Source: Catellatospora sp. TT07R-123 (GTDB lineage: Bacteria; Actinomycetota; Actinomycetes; Mycobacteriales; Micromonosporaceae). Taken from it: a DNA stretch of 64,000 nucleotides. How positions within the stretch are numbered: position 1 is the stretch's first letter; every line of letters starts with the position of its first letter. Under the pieces are notes generated by a model. The model was not told the DNA's origin. It made no database searches and saw only the letters and a program-made list of their open reading frames with translations. Positions 10,503 to 19,176 of the stretch are shown here, in pieces. Both the position numbers and the translations under genes were made by a program. The stretch is from contig NZ_BNEM01000002.1 of NCBI RefSeq assembly GCF_018327705.1, forward strand, positions 4,340,001-4,404,000. Reading direction: 5' to 3'.

Positions 10503-12530
10503 ATGCAGACCGACATCTCCCCCGCGATCCGCCGCGCCCTGAACGGCCCCGCCGGGCTCGACACCGAGCGCGAGCACCTGGCCGAATCGCGCGCCGCGCT
10601 GGCCGCGATGCGCCGCCGCGCCGAGGAGCTCTTCCACGTCGGCGACCGGGTCGCCGGGGACGCGTACACCGCCGAGCAGCTCGGGCGGCAGATGGCCCAG
10701 CGCATCAAGGAGCTCACCGACGACCCGGCCGCGCCGCTGTTCTTCGGCAAGCTGACCATGGCCGAGCCGGAGGTGTGGCACATCGGCCGCCGCCACGTCA
10801 CCGACACCGCGGGCGAGCCGCTGGTGCTCGACTGGCGCGCACCCATGTCGCAGCGCTTCTACCAGGCCAGCGCGAGCGAGTCGCAGGGCGTCGCGGTGCG
10901 GCGCCGGTTCGGCTGGGCGCCGGGCGCGCCCGGCGAGCCGACCACGCTGACCAGCTTCGAGGACGAGCACCTCGACCAGGGCCAGGAGCTCGGCACCGGC
11001 AGCGCCATCCTCACCGCCGAGATCGAGCGGCCCCGCGTCGGGCCGATGCGCGACATCGTCGCCACCATCCAGCCCGAGCAGGACGAGCTGGTCCGCGCCG
11101 GGCTGGAGGACACCATCTGCGTACAGGGCGCGCCCGGCACCGGGAAGACCGCCGTCGGGCTGCACCGTGCGGCGTACCTGCTCTACCTGCACCGGGAGCG
11201 GCTGCGCCGGTCCGGCGTGATGATCATCGGGCCGAACCGGTCGTTCCTGAACTACATCGCGGCGGTGCTGCCCGCCCTCGGTGAGATCGAGGTCGAGCAG
11301 GCCACCATGGCCGACCTGCTCGACACCCCGGTCCGGGGCACCGACAGCGACGAGGCCGCCGCCCTCAAGCACGACCCGCGCATGGCGCAGGTGCTGCACC
11401 GGGCCCTGTGGAACCGGATCGACCGGCCGCGGGGCCCGATCGGCATCTCCGACGGGTCGTACAAGTGGCGGATCGACGAGGGCGTGCTGCGCCGCGTCGT
11501 CGACGAGGTGCGCCGCGAGCAGCCCGGCTACGCCGTCGGCCGGGAACGGGTGCGCGCCCGGGTGGTGGGCCTGCTCCAGCGGCAGGCCGAAGCCCGCCGC
11601 GCCGAGTCGCCCGCCGACAGCTGGCTGCGCAAGATGGGCAAGAGCAAGCCCGTCGTCGAACTGCTGGACCACTGCTGGCCCGCGGTCACCCCGCCGCAGG
11701 TCGTGGCCGAGCTGCTCGGCGACCCCGAGCGCCTGCGCGCCGCCGCCGACGGTGTCCTCACCGACACCGAGCAGGAGGCGCTGCGCTGGGCGAACCCGCC
11801 GCGTACGGTCAAGCAGGCGAAGTTCAGCGCCGCCGACGCCGTGCTGATCGACGAGGTCGCGGGGCTGCTCGACCGGCAGCCCGGCTTCGGCCACATCGTC
11901 GTCGACGAGGCGCAGGACCTGTCCCCGATGCAGGCCCGCGCGCTGGCCCGGCGCAGCACCCACGGCTCGCTCACCATCCTCGGCGACCTAGCCCAGGGCA
12001 CCGCCCCGTGGTCGGCCCGCGACTGGCGCGACACCCTGACCCACCTCGGACGGCCCGACGGCAGGGTGGTCGCGCTGAGCACCGGCTTCCGCGTGCCCGC
12101 CGCCGTCGTCGCCCTGGCCAACAAGCTGCTGCCGGAGCTCGACGTGCAGGTGCCCCCCGCCCGCTCACTGCGCCGCGACGGCTTTCTGGAGATCACCGAG
12201 TCCGCCGACGTCGCCGCGGCGGCCCGCGCCGCTTCGGCCCTCGAAGGCTCCATCGGCGTCATCGCCGCCGACGCCGACATCCCGGCGGTCATGGCCCAGC
12301 TCCGCGAGGCGGGCCTCGACCCGTCCGATCTCGACGGCGACGGCCGCCTGGTCGTCGTCCCCGCGACCCTGGTCAAGGGCCTGGAGTACGACCACGTCAT
12401 CGTCGTCGAGCCCGCCACCATCGTCGCCGCCGAGCCGCGCGGCCTGCACCGCCTGTACGTCGCCCTCACCCGCGCCGTCACCAGCCTCACCGTCCTGCAC
12501 ACCCACCCCCTCCCCACCGCCCTCCGCTAA
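10503..12530 (+). CDS. HelD-like superfamily 1 helicase (RNA polymerase-associated)
   Basis: Starting at ATG 10503 the protein has 675 residues. It has a helical N-terminal arm, a UvrD/Rep-type ATPase with Walker A GAPGTGKTAVGL near residue 209, Walker B VVDEAQDLS near 466, and late motifs STGFRVP and VKGLEYDHVIVV. The layout matches HelD, which binds RNA polymerase and recycles stalled complexes; some actinobacterial relatives (HelR) protect against rifamycins. No rifamycin-associated inverted repeat was recognised upstream, so a resistance role is not supported. It is divergent from the ArsR-like gene. Confidence 0.85.
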   Translation: MQTDISPAIRRALNGPAGLDTEREHLAESRAALAAMRRRAEELFHVGDRVAGDAYTAEQLGRQMAQRIKELTDDPAAPLFFGKLTMAEPEVWHIGRRHVTDTAGEPLVLDWRAPMSQRFYQASASESQGVAVRRRFGWAPGAPGEPTTLTSFEDEHLDQGQELGTGSAILTAEIERPRVGPMRDIVATIQPEQDELVRAGLEDTICVQGAPGTGKTAVGLHRAAYLLYLHRERLRRSGVMIIGPNRSFLNYIAAVLPALGEIEVEQATMADLLDTPVRGTDSDEAAALKHDPRMAQVLHRALWNRIDRPRGPIGISDGSYKWRIDEGVLRRVVDEVRREQPGYAVGRERVRARVVGLLQRQAEARRAESPADSWLRKMGKSKPVVELLDHCWPAVTPPQVVAELLGDPERLRAAADGVLTDTEQEALRWANPPRTVKQAKFSAADAVLIDEVAGLLDRQPGFGHIVVDEAQDLSPMQARALARRSTHGSLTILGDLAQGTAPWSARDWRDTLTHLGRPDGRVVALSTGFRVPAAVVALANKLLPELDVQVPPARSLRRDGFLEITESADVAAAARAASALEGSIGVIAADADIPAVMAQLREAGLDPSDLDGDGRLVVVPATLVKGLEYDHVIVVEPATIVAAEPRGLHRLYVALTRAVTSLTVLHTHPLPTALR

Positions 12531-12728
12531 CCCAACATCGGCGCCCACCCAACATCGGCGCCCGCCCAAGATCGGGCCAACCCAAGATCGGGCAACTTGC
12601 CGGGCAATCGGGCGTATCTTGGGCGCTCATTCGCCCGTCTGCCCGGCAAGTTGCCCGATCTTGAAGTGACCCGGGCCGACCGGGATGGGACGGGTGGAGG
12701 GTGGTGGTGGGCGGGCGCGCGTGCTGCC
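12531..12728. repeat. Repeat-rich spacer with long palindrome (family B)
   Basis: A perfect 24-base inverted repeat pairs 12583-12606 with 12640-12663 around a 33-base centre that contains a smaller inverted repeat. It is preceded at 12533-12592 by imperfect tandem copies of an AACATCGGCGCCC/AAGATCGGG unit. It lies between two genes on the same strand. Confidence 0.7.
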
Positions 12729-14072
12729 ATGAAGGGCATGGCGTGGACGGGGGAGACGGCGGTCAGCCGGCGGCTGGTGCTCGGTGCGACGGCGGCGGCG
12801 GGCGCAGTGGCGTTGGGCGGGGTCGCGGCCTGCGACGACGACCCTCCGAAGCCGACGGAGCGCGGCGGGGTGCCGCCGCTGGACCCGCAGGACTGGGACG
12901 GCGTACGAGCCCACTTCGCGCTCGACCCCGCCGTCGCGCACTTCGACGCGTTCGTCTTCGCCAGCCCGCCCGCCGCAGTCCGCGCCGCGATCGAGAACCA
13001 CCGCACCCAGCTGGACCGCGACCCGCTGACCTACCTGCACGCCAACGAGGTCGCCCGCGACGCCCAGATCACCCAGGAGGCGGCGCGATATCTCGGCGGC
13101 AGCGGCGAGCTGTACCTCACCGACTCGACCACGATGGGCCTCGGCCTGCTCTACGGCGGCCTGGTGCTGCGGCCGGGCGACGAGGTGCTCACCACCGAGC
13201 ACGACTTCTACTCCACCCACGAGTCGCTGCGGCTGCGCGCCCTGCGCGACGGGGTGAAGGTGCGCCGGGTGCGCCTCTACCAGGATCCGGCTGCGGCAGG
13301 CATCGACGAGATCGTCGCCGCCCTGGTCGCCGGAGTCACCCCGAAGACCCGGATCGTGGCGGTGACCTGGGTGCACTCCAGCACCGGCGTACGCCTGCCG
13401 ATCCGGGAGATCGCCACCGCGCTGGCCGGGCTCAACCGCGACCGCGCCCCGCAGGACCGGGCGCTGCTGTGCGTCGACGGGGTGCACGGGTTCGGCGCCG
13501 TCGACGCGGGCCCGGCCGAGCTGGGCTGCGACTTCCTGGTCTCCGGCTGCCACAAGTGGCTGTTCGGGCCGCGCGGCACCGGCATGGTCTGGGGCAGCGA
13601 GGCCGCCTGGCAGCGGTTCCAGCCGGTGATCCCGCCGTTCGACAACGCCAGCATCGGCGCCTGGCTCGGGTTCGGGCCGGGTCCGGCGGGAAGGGTGCCG
13701 CCGTCGCCGGGCGGCTACCACGCGTTCGAGCACCGCTGGGCGCTGCGCGAGGCGTTCGCGTTCCACAACGCGCTGGGCCGCGACCGGGTCGCGGCGCGCA
13801 CCGCGCAGCTGGCGGCCGCGCTCAAGGCGGGCCTGGCCGAGCTGCCGGGAGTACGGCTGATCACGCCGCGCTCGCCCCGCGTGTCGGCGGGGCTGGTCTG
13901 CTGCGAGCTCGCGGGCACCACCCCTGAGGCGGCGGTACGCGCGCTGCGCACCAGCGGCATCGCGGCCAGCGCGACCCCGTACAACCCGTCCTATCTGCGG
14001 CTGGGCACCAGTATCGTGAACAGCCCGGCGGAGGTCGACCGGGCGGTGGCGGCGGTGCGGGCGCTCAGCTGA
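12729..14072 (+). CDS. Exported PLP-dependent aminotransferase class V-fold protein
   Basis: With ATG 12729 the protein has 447 residues; ATG 12738 is an alternative. The N-terminus carries a twin-arginine signal (SRRLVLGATAAAG) ending in AAC, so it could be a Tat lipoprotein. The rest is a class V aminotransferase fold: an STTMGLGLLYGGL cofactor loop, DGVHGFG with the ring-stacking Asp/His, and the PLP lysine Lys276 in SGCHKWLFGPRG. It is closest to the isopenicillin N epimerase/cysteine desulfurase-like group. Export of a folded PLP enzyme by Tat is reasonable but unusual. The substrate is unknown. Confidence 0.8.
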   Translation: MKGMAWTGETAVSRRLVLGATAAAGAVALGGVAACDDDPPKPTERGGVPPLDPQDWDGVRAHFALDPAVAHFDAFVFASPPAAVRAAIENHRTQLDRDPLTYLHANEVARDAQITQEAARYLGGSGELYLTDSTTMGLGLLYGGLVLRPGDEVLTTEHDFYSTHESLRLRALRDGVKVRRVRLYQDPAAAGIDEIVAALVAGVTPKTRIVAVTWVHSSTGVRLPIREIATALAGLNRDRAPQDRALLCVDGVHGFGAVDAGPAELGCDFLVSGCHKWLFGPRGTGMVWGSEAAWQRFQPVIPPFDNASIGAWLGFGPGPAGRVPPSPGGYHAFEHRWALREAFAFHNALGRDRVAARTAQLAAALKAGLAELPGVRLITPRSPRVSAGLVCCELAGTTPEAAVRALRTSGIAASATPYNPSYLRLGTSIVNSPAEVDRAVAAVRALS

Positions 14073-14832
14073 GCCGCACCGGCACCACGATCGGGCCGTA
14101 CTCGCCCGCGATGACGCGCACCCTCGCGCGGTAGTGGCGGCCCAGCAACTCCTCGGTGAGCACCTGCGCGGGCGGCCCGTCGGCGGCGACGCGGCCGTCG
14201 GCCAGCAGCACCAGGCGGTCGGCGTACTCCCCGGCCACGGACAGGTCGTGCATGGTGGCCAGCACGGTCAGCGCGTGCTCGCGGCGCAGCCGGTCGACCA
14301 GTTCCAGCACCTCCTGCTGGTGCCCGATGTCCAGGGCGGAGGTGGGCTCGTCGAGCAGCAGCAGCGGCGCGTCCTGGGCCAGCGCGCGGGCCAGGAACAC
14401 CCGCTGCCGCTCGCCGCCGGACAGGGTGGCCAGCTCGCGCGCGGCGAACCGGTGCAGGTCGAGCTGGTGCAGCGTCTGCTCCACCTTGGCCAGGTCGCGG
14501 GCGGACTCGCGGCCCAGCGTCGGGATGTACGGCGTGCGGCCGAGCAGCACGTAGTCGAGCACCCGCATGCCGGGCGGCACCACGGGCTGCTGCGCGACGG
14601 TGGCCACGAGCTGGGCGCGGCGGCGGCGCGGGAGGGCGGCGGTGCTCATACCGTCGATGGTCACCACACCCGCGTGCGCGACCGTGCCGCTCAGCGCGCG
14701 CAGCAGGGTGGATTTTCCCGCGCCGTTCGGGCCGATCACGGTGACCCACTCGCCCGCGGCGACGCTGAGGTCCACCCCGTGCAGGATCTCGGTGTCGCCG
14801 AGGGTGACCCGCACCCCGTCCAGGACCAGCAT
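14065..14832 (-). CDS. ABC importer ATP-binding protein, probable cobalamin (BtuD/FecE-like)
   Basis: The 255-residue ATPase has Walker A GPNGAGKST, signature LSGGERQRV, and Walker B LLLLDEPTSALD followed by the switch His. It belongs to the FecE/HmuV/BtuD group that powers uptake of iron chelates, heme or cobalamin. It is the last gene of a three-gene set and starts at ATG 14832, right after the permease stop. A cobalamin riboswitch precedes the binding-protein gene of the same set, so vitamin B12 or a corrinoid is the likeliest substrate. It converges with the aminotransferase-like gene and overlaps its end by 8 bases. Confidence 0.9.
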   Translation of the reverse strand: MLVLDGVRVTLGDTEILHGVDLSVAAGEWVTVIGPNGAGKSTLLRALSGTVAHAGVVTIDGMSTAALPRRRRAQLVATVAQQPVVPPGMRVLDYVLLGRTPYIPTLGRESARDLAKVEQTLHQLDLHRFAARELATLSGGERQRVFLARALAQDAPLLLLDEPTSALDIGHQQEVLELVDRLRREHALTVLATMHDLSVAGEYADRLVLLADGRVAADGPPAQVLTEELLGRHYRARVRVIAGEYGPIVVPVRLS

Positions 14833-15858
14833 CTACAGGCTCACCCGCCGGGTGGTGCGCAGCACCAGCACGAAGAACGGCGCACCGAAGAACGCGGTGA
14901 CCACGCCGATCGGCAGCTCGCCGGGGGCGATCAGGGTGCGCGCGGCCAGGTCGCACAGCGTCAGGAAGGCGGCGCCGAACAGCAGCGACAGCGGCAGGAT
15001 CGACCGGTACGAGCCACCGGCCAGCAGCCGCACCACGTGCGGCACGATGATGCCGACGAACCCGATCAGCCCCGACACGGCGACGGCCGCCGCGGTGCCC
15101 AGCGACGCCGCGGCCAGCAGGATCAGGCGCGAGCGCTGCGGATGCAGCCCCAGCCCGGCCGCCTCGTCGTCACCGACGCTGAGCACGTCCAGCTCCCGCC
15201 GCAGGGCGAGCACGACCACCCCGGTGACCAGGGCGTACGGCAGCAGCAGCCGCACCTCCTGCCAGCCGTCGGTGGCCAGCCGCCCGAGCAGCCAGGAGTA
15301 GACCTCGCGGATGGTGTCCACGTTGCGCTGGAGCAGGTACGTCTGGATCGCGGCGAGGAAGCTGGAGACGGCGACCCCGGCCAGGATCAGCGTCGCCGAT
15401 GACCGGTCCCGGCCCCCGGCCATGCCGAGCAGGTAGGTGACCAGCACGGCCCCGCCCGCGCCGAGGAAGGCGGCGGGGGCGAGCAGGGCGCGGTTGTCGT
15501 ACGCGATGGCCATGGTGGCGCCGAGTCCGGCCCCCGCCGCGACGCCGAGCAGGTACGGGTCGGCCAGCGGGTTGCGGAAGACGCCCTGGTAGCAGCCGCC
15601 GGCCAGGGCCAGCATCGCCCCGACGAGCAGCCCGAGCACCGCGCGCGGCAGCCGCAGCTCGGTGATGATCGCGATCTCACGCGGGTTGAGCCCGGAGTTC
15701 AGCCGTACCCCCGGGATGAGGTTGAGCAGCTCGATCGCGACCGACCCGGGCGGCAGCGACACCGGCCCGAACGCCACCCCCGCCACCAGCGCGACGACCA
15801 CGGCGCCGACCCCCGCCGCCAGCCACCCCGCCCGCAACCCCGCAGTCCGCACACTCAC
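14833..15858 (-). CDS. ABC importer permease, FecCD family, probable cobalamin (BtuC-like)
   Basis: The 341-residue protein has about 9-10 membrane helices and FecCD features: LPPGSVAIELLN and LRLPRAVLGLLVGAMLALAG near the N-terminus, and the coupling segment GLIGFVGIIVPHVVRLL. The start is GTG 15858. It forms the membrane channel for the FecE-like ATPase encoded immediately downstream. The binding-protein gene lies upstream, separated by 109 bases that hold a long palindrome. The riboswitch upstream of that gene suggests cobalamin as the cargo. Confidence 0.9.
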   Translation of the reverse strand: MSVRTAGLRAGWLAAGVGAVVVALVAGVAFGPVSLPPGSVAIELLNLIPGVRLNSGLNPREIAIITELRLPRAVLGLLVGAMLALAGGCYQGVFRNPLADPYLLGVAAGAGLGATMAIAYDNRALLAPAAFLGAGGAVLVTYLLGMAGGRDRSSATLILAGVAVSSFLAAIQTYLLQRNVDTIREVYSWLLGRLATDGWQEVRLLLPYALVTGVVVLALRRELDVLSVGDDEAAGLGLHPQRSRLILLAAASLGTAAAVAVSGLIGFVGIIVPHVVRLLAGGSYRSILPLSLLFGAAFLTLCDLAARTLIAPGELPIGVVTAFFGAPFFVLVLRTTRRVSL

Positions 15859-15875
15859 CTCGAAATCAGTCTGTC

Positions 15876-15936
15876 GTCGATCATGAACTTATGGCCGGGA
15901 CGCGCCGTCGAGCCGTGCCATAAGTTCATGATCGAC
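15876..15936. repeat. Long intergenic palindrome (family C) inside the importer operon
   Basis: Perfect 20-base arms at 15876-15895 and 15917-15936 flank a 21-base centre; the arm core is ATCATGAACTTATGGC. It lies between the binding-protein stop and the permease start, so it could attenuate transcription or stabilise the upstream message. Confidence 0.7.
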
Positions 15937-15967
15937 GCGGAGAAAGGGGCCGGGGCCCGGGGCCGGC

Positions 15968-16909
15968 CTAGGCGGCGGGGATGGTGGCGGTGGCGGTGGT
16001 GATGGCGCGGATGAGGTCGACGATGCGGGGGCCCCAGCGGGAGGCGATGTCGTCGTCGAGGGCCACCACCTGGTTCTTGGTGACGGCGGTGATGGTGGAC
16101 CAGCCGGCGCGGGCCTTGACGGTGTCGGCGTTCTGGGTGCAGCACTTGGTGTCGGCGAGGAAGATCAGGTCGGGGTTCGACTTGACCAGGGATTCCGCCG
16201 TGAGCTGGGGGTAGCCGGTGCCCTTGGTGTCGGCGGCGTCGGCGACGTTGGTGAGGCCGGCCAGCGTGAACAGGGAGCCGATGAACGTCTTCGAGGTCAC
16301 CGAGTACAGCGTCGGGTCGAGCTCGTAGTAGTAGGTCAGCGGCTTGCTGCGCTGCGGCAGGTCCTTGACCAGCTTCGCGATGTCGTCCTTCATCTGCTGC
16401 GCCACGGCGGCGGCCTGGTCGGCGTGGCCGGTCAGCTTGCCCAGGTCCTTGAGCTGGGCGTACGAGTCCTCCAGCGTCACCGCGGCCGGGGCCAGGAACA
16501 CCGGGATCTTCAGCGCGGTCAGCTGGGCCACCACGTTGTTGGCGTCGCCGCTGAGCACGACCAGGTCGGGGCTCTTGGCCGCGATCGCCTCGGCGTTGGG
16601 CTGGAAGCCCGACAGGTCGGTCTTCGGCACCCCGGCCGGGAAGTTCGACTGGTCGTCGACGGCGGTGACCTGGCCGCCCGCGCCGACGGCGTACAGCATC
16701 TCGGTCGCGGTCGGCGACAGCGAGACGATCTTCACCGGCTGGGCGGGCAGGGTGACCGAACCGACCGTCACCGGGTATGCGGCGGCGGCGCTGGACGGGC
16801 TGGGAGTGGCGGCCGGGTCCTCGGTGGTGGCGCAGGCGGCCAGCGCGGCGACGAGGCCGGCGGCGGCGAGCGCGCCGAGGGCGCGGCGGCGGAAACGGTG
16901 CTGGAACAC
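15968..16909 (-). CDS. ABC importer substrate-binding lipoprotein, probable cobalamin (BtuF-like)
   Basis: The start GTG 16909 follows a strong GGAGG site and gives 313 residues. A signal peptide ends in a lipobox (LAACATT), followed by a Pro/Ser-rich linker and a cluster A-III binding protein fold: IVSLSPTATEMLYAVG, then DLVVLSGDANN and a second lobe with PDLIFLADTKCC. Such proteins bind siderophores, heme or B12 outside the membrane. The cobalamin riboswitch directly upstream favours a BtuF-like role. It is the first gene of the importer set, followed by a palindrome, the permease and the ATPase. Confidence 0.88.
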   Translation of the reverse strand: MFQHRFRRRALGALAAAGLVAALAACATTEDPAATPSPSSAAAAYPVTVGSVTLPAQPVKIVSLSPTATEMLYAVGAGGQVTAVDDQSNFPAGVPKTDLSGFQPNAEAIAAKSPDLVVLSGDANNVVAQLTALKIPVFLAPAAVTLEDSYAQLKDLGKLTGHADQAAAVAQQMKDDIAKLVKDLPQRSKPLTYYYELDPTLYSVTSKTFIGSLFTLAGLTNVADAADTKGTGYPQLTAESLVKSNPDLIFLADTKCCTQNADTVKARAGWSTITAVTKNQVVALDDDIASRWGPRIVDLIRAITTATATIPAA

Positions 16910-17122
16910 GGGTGATCCTCCTGTCGGTCGAGGTAGGTCTTCGCCGACAGGGCTGGGATCGAGAAAAGGGGCGCCCGGTCTGCGAGACGCCCTTCCTCGA
17001 GAGCGTTGTTCGCGACCGTCGCAGGCGACCTGGCTTGCCCACCCCTGGCGGGGCGGGATCACAGTTGCGGGACAGCGCCGGGTTCGCACCGGCTTCGCTG
17101 CGGAGCGGTCAGCGACACGCTA
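16910..17122 (-). promoter_or_regulatory. Cobalamin riboswitch and expression platform
   Basis: On the minus strand, from about 17120 to 17010, the leader has the conserved B12-aptamer blocks: GCCGGTGCGAACCCGGCGC, the CCCGCAACTGT core (17062-17072), and AAGCCAGG. Next comes a GC-rich hairpin (about 16992 to 16966) with a CTTTTC tail, resembling a terminator. Then a second hairpin (16921-16927 with 16944-16950) ends immediately before the GGAGG site of the binding-protein gene. Bound cobalamin should lower expression of the importer. Confidence 0.92.
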
Positions 17123-17155
17123 GTACATGCCGCTGCCCGCACCGCAAACGTGCAG

Positions 17156-17440
17156 TCACGAGTGTGACTTCTCCGGCTCCGCCTCGGCGGGGACGTCGTC
17201 GCCCGCGAGCGCCGCGCGGAGGTGCTCCTTCTGCTCCCGGCGGCGGTCCACCGCGCCCTCGACCTGGGCGGACACGTCGTCGCGCAGGTTGCGCAGCAGG
17301 AACCAGCCCGCGGCCGCCGACACCACGATGGCGATCATCAGCTTGACGGGCAGGCTTATGACGGGGACGAACCACAGGGCCGCGAAGACGGCCAGGAACA
17401 GGCCGAGCCTGGCCAGGGTGTACTTGACAGCAGCACTCAC
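17156..17440 (-). CDS. DUF4229 family small membrane protein
   Basis: The start GTG 17440 gives 94 residues: two membrane segments (about 10-25 and 32-50) and a charged C-terminal tail with a short predicted coiled coil (VEGAVDRRREQKEHLRAAL). It matches the actinobacterial DUF4229 group, whose function is unknown. It is the third gene of an apparent minus-strand unit with mqnE and another membrane-protein gene, an arrangement I recall from related actinomycetes. A link to quinone or membrane metabolism is inference from position only. Confidence 0.75.
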   Translation of the reverse strand: MSAAVKYTLARLGLFLAVFAALWFVPVISLPVKLMIAIVVSAAAGWFLLRNLRDDVSAQVEGAVDRRREQKEHLRAALAGDDVPAEAEPEKSHS

Positions 17441-17460
17441 CCGACCAGGGTATCGGCAAG

Positions 17461-17874
17461 TCAGCGATTCACGAACGCAAGGCCCGTGTGCCACACCACG
17501 GCGTAGACCACGGTCGCGACCAGCGCGCCGAGGGCACCGGAGACCAGCGCGGGCAGCCCGGCCGCGAAGCCCGTCGCGAGCACGCCCAGGCCGACCCCGA
17601 CCACGGCCGCCAGCAGCGCGGTGGGCAGCCGGGCGGACCAGTCGCGGGCCGCCCGGAACTGCTCGACGAAGATCATCGCCGGGAAGACCGCGGCCAGCCA
17701 GCCGTTGAGCGAGCCGAAGCGGCCCAGCCCGAGCAGGGCGAAGACCCCGTCGAAGACGGCCATGGCCGCCACCGACAGCAGCACGCCGACCACCGTGTAC
17801 GCGAGCAGATCGGTCAACGCGACGATCTTGCCCGACTCGTCCCGCTGGGGACCGCGGACCGCGGACTCGGCCAC
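17461..17874 (-). CDS. Integral membrane protein of unknown function
   Basis: The start GTG 17874 lies two bases after the mqnE stop, so the two are probably co-translated. The 137-residue product has four strongly hydrophobic stretches (about 24-42, 56-72, 84-104 and 112-134) and no soluble domain. No family could be named. The open frame continues upstream through mqnE but without homology, so only the last 137 codons are taken as real. Position between mqnE and the DUF4229 gene suggests shared expression. Confidence 0.65.
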   Translation of the reverse strand: MAESAVRGPQRDESGKIVALTDLLAYTVVGVLLSVAAMAVFDGVFALLGLGRFGSLNGWLAAVFPAMIFVEQFRAARDWSARLPTALLAAVVGVGLGVLATGFAAGLPALVSGALGALVATVVYAVVWHTGLAFVNR

Positions 17875-17876
17875 GC

Positions 17877-19046
17877 TCAGGCCCAGACCTGCTGCGGTTC
17901 GGCGCGGCGCTCGGCCAGGCTCTGCGGCCGGCCGTACTCGCGCACGACCTGGTAGCGGGTGTCCCGCTCGACCGGCTGGAAGCCGGCGTCCCAGATCAGG
18001 TGCAGCAGGTCGTCGCGGTGCATGGTGTTCGGCGTGCCGTACGAGTCGGCGTCGTGCGTGATCTTGTATTCGACCACCGAGCCGTCCAGGTCGTCGACGC
18101 CGAAGTTCAGCGACAGCTGCGCCACCGACAGGCCGTGCATGACCCAGAAGCACTTGACGTGGTCGAAGTTGTCCAGCATCAGGCGCGACACCGCGAACGT
18201 CTTGAGCGACTCGGCGGGCGAGGCCATCGTGGTGCGGGCCTGGATCCGGTTGCGGACCTTGCCGTCGGCGCTGTCGTGGAAGTCGTGCTGGTAGCGCAGC
18301 GGGATGAAGACGGTGAAGCCGCCGGTCTCGTCCTGCAGCTCGCGCAGGCGCAGCACGTGGTCGACGCGGTGGCGCGGCTCCTCGATGTGGCCGTACAGCA
18401 TCGTCGAGGGGGTGCGCAGGCCCTTGCTGTGCGCCAGCCGGTGGATGCGCGACCAGTCCTCCCAGTGGCAGGCGTGGTCGACGATGTGCTGCCGGACCTC
18501 CCAGTCGAAGATCTCGGCGCCGCCGCCGGTCAGCGACTCCAGGCCCGCCTCCATCAGCTCGTCGAGGATCGCGTCGGCGGTCAGGCCGGAGATCTTCTCG
18601 AACCACTGCACCTCGGTCGCGGTGAACGCCTTCAGCTTGACGTTCGGCAGCGCCTGCTTGAGCTCCTTGAGCACGCGCGGGTAGTAGCGCCACGGCAGCG
18701 TCGGGTGCAGACCGTTGACGATGTGCAGCTCGGTGAGCTGCTCGTCCTTCATCTCCAGCGCCTTGGCGACGGCCTGCTCCACCCGCATGGTGTAGGCGTC
18801 CTTCTCACCCGGCTTGCGCTGGAACGAGCAGTATGCGCAGCTCGCCGAGCAGACGTTCGTCAGGTTCAGGTGCCGGTTGACGTTGAACATCACCCGGTCG
18901 CCGTTCTTCTCCGTCCGAACGTGGTGGGCCAGGCGTCCCAGCCAGGCGAGATCGTCACTCGCGTACAGAGCCTCGCCGTCCTCGCGCGTCAGGCGCTCTC
19001 CGGCATAGACCTTCTGCTCCAGCTCACGCTTCAAACCCACGTCCAT
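17877..19046 (-). CDS. mqnE: Aminofutalosine synthase MqnE
   Basis: The 389-residue radical SAM enzyme starts at ATG 19046. The cluster motif CxxxCxxC is at Cys66, Cys70 and Cys73 (CSASCAYC), followed by an AdoMet-binding glycine region LTGGGAEIF and FIPLRYQHDF. MqnE joins the MqnA product to S-adenosylmethionine, giving 6-amino-6-deoxyfutalosine, the second step of the futalosine menaquinone route. It heads a minus-strand set with two membrane-protein genes. The sequence fits MqnE rather than the later radical SAM enzyme MqnC by its FQRKPGEKDAYT region. Confidence 0.9.
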   Translation of the reverse strand: MDVGLKRELEQKVYAGERLTREDGEALYASDDLAWLGRLAHHVRTEKNGDRVMFNVNRHLNLTNVCSASCAYCSFQRKPGEKDAYTMRVEQAVAKALEMKDEQLTELHIVNGLHPTLPWRYYPRVLKELKQALPNVKLKAFTATEVQWFEKISGLTADAILDELMEAGLESLTGGGAEIFDWEVRQHIVDHACHWEDWSRIHRLAHSKGLRTPSTMLYGHIEEPRHRVDHVLRLRELQDETGGFTVFIPLRYQHDFHDSADGKVRNRIQARTTMASPAESLKTFAVSRLMLDNFDHVKCFWVMHGLSVAQLSLNFGVDDLDGSVVEYKITHDADSYGTPNTMHRDDLLHLIWDAGFQPVERDTRYQVVREYGRPQSLAERRAEPQQVWA

Positions 19047-19176
19047 GGGAGCCAGCGTACGACGCCCGGTCCGGACCCCTTACCGTGCCCTGGTCCGACG
19101 CCGACGCGACACCTGACCGACGCCTGGTCGACACCGGACAGGGTCGACACCGAGGGCGAATTCAGGTAGGAACTTC

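Noticed and set aside
12533-12663. CRISPR-like repeats before the aminotransferase-fold gene
   Set aside because: The units are short and irregular, there are no uniform spacers, and no cas genes are present; a palindrome explains the structure better.
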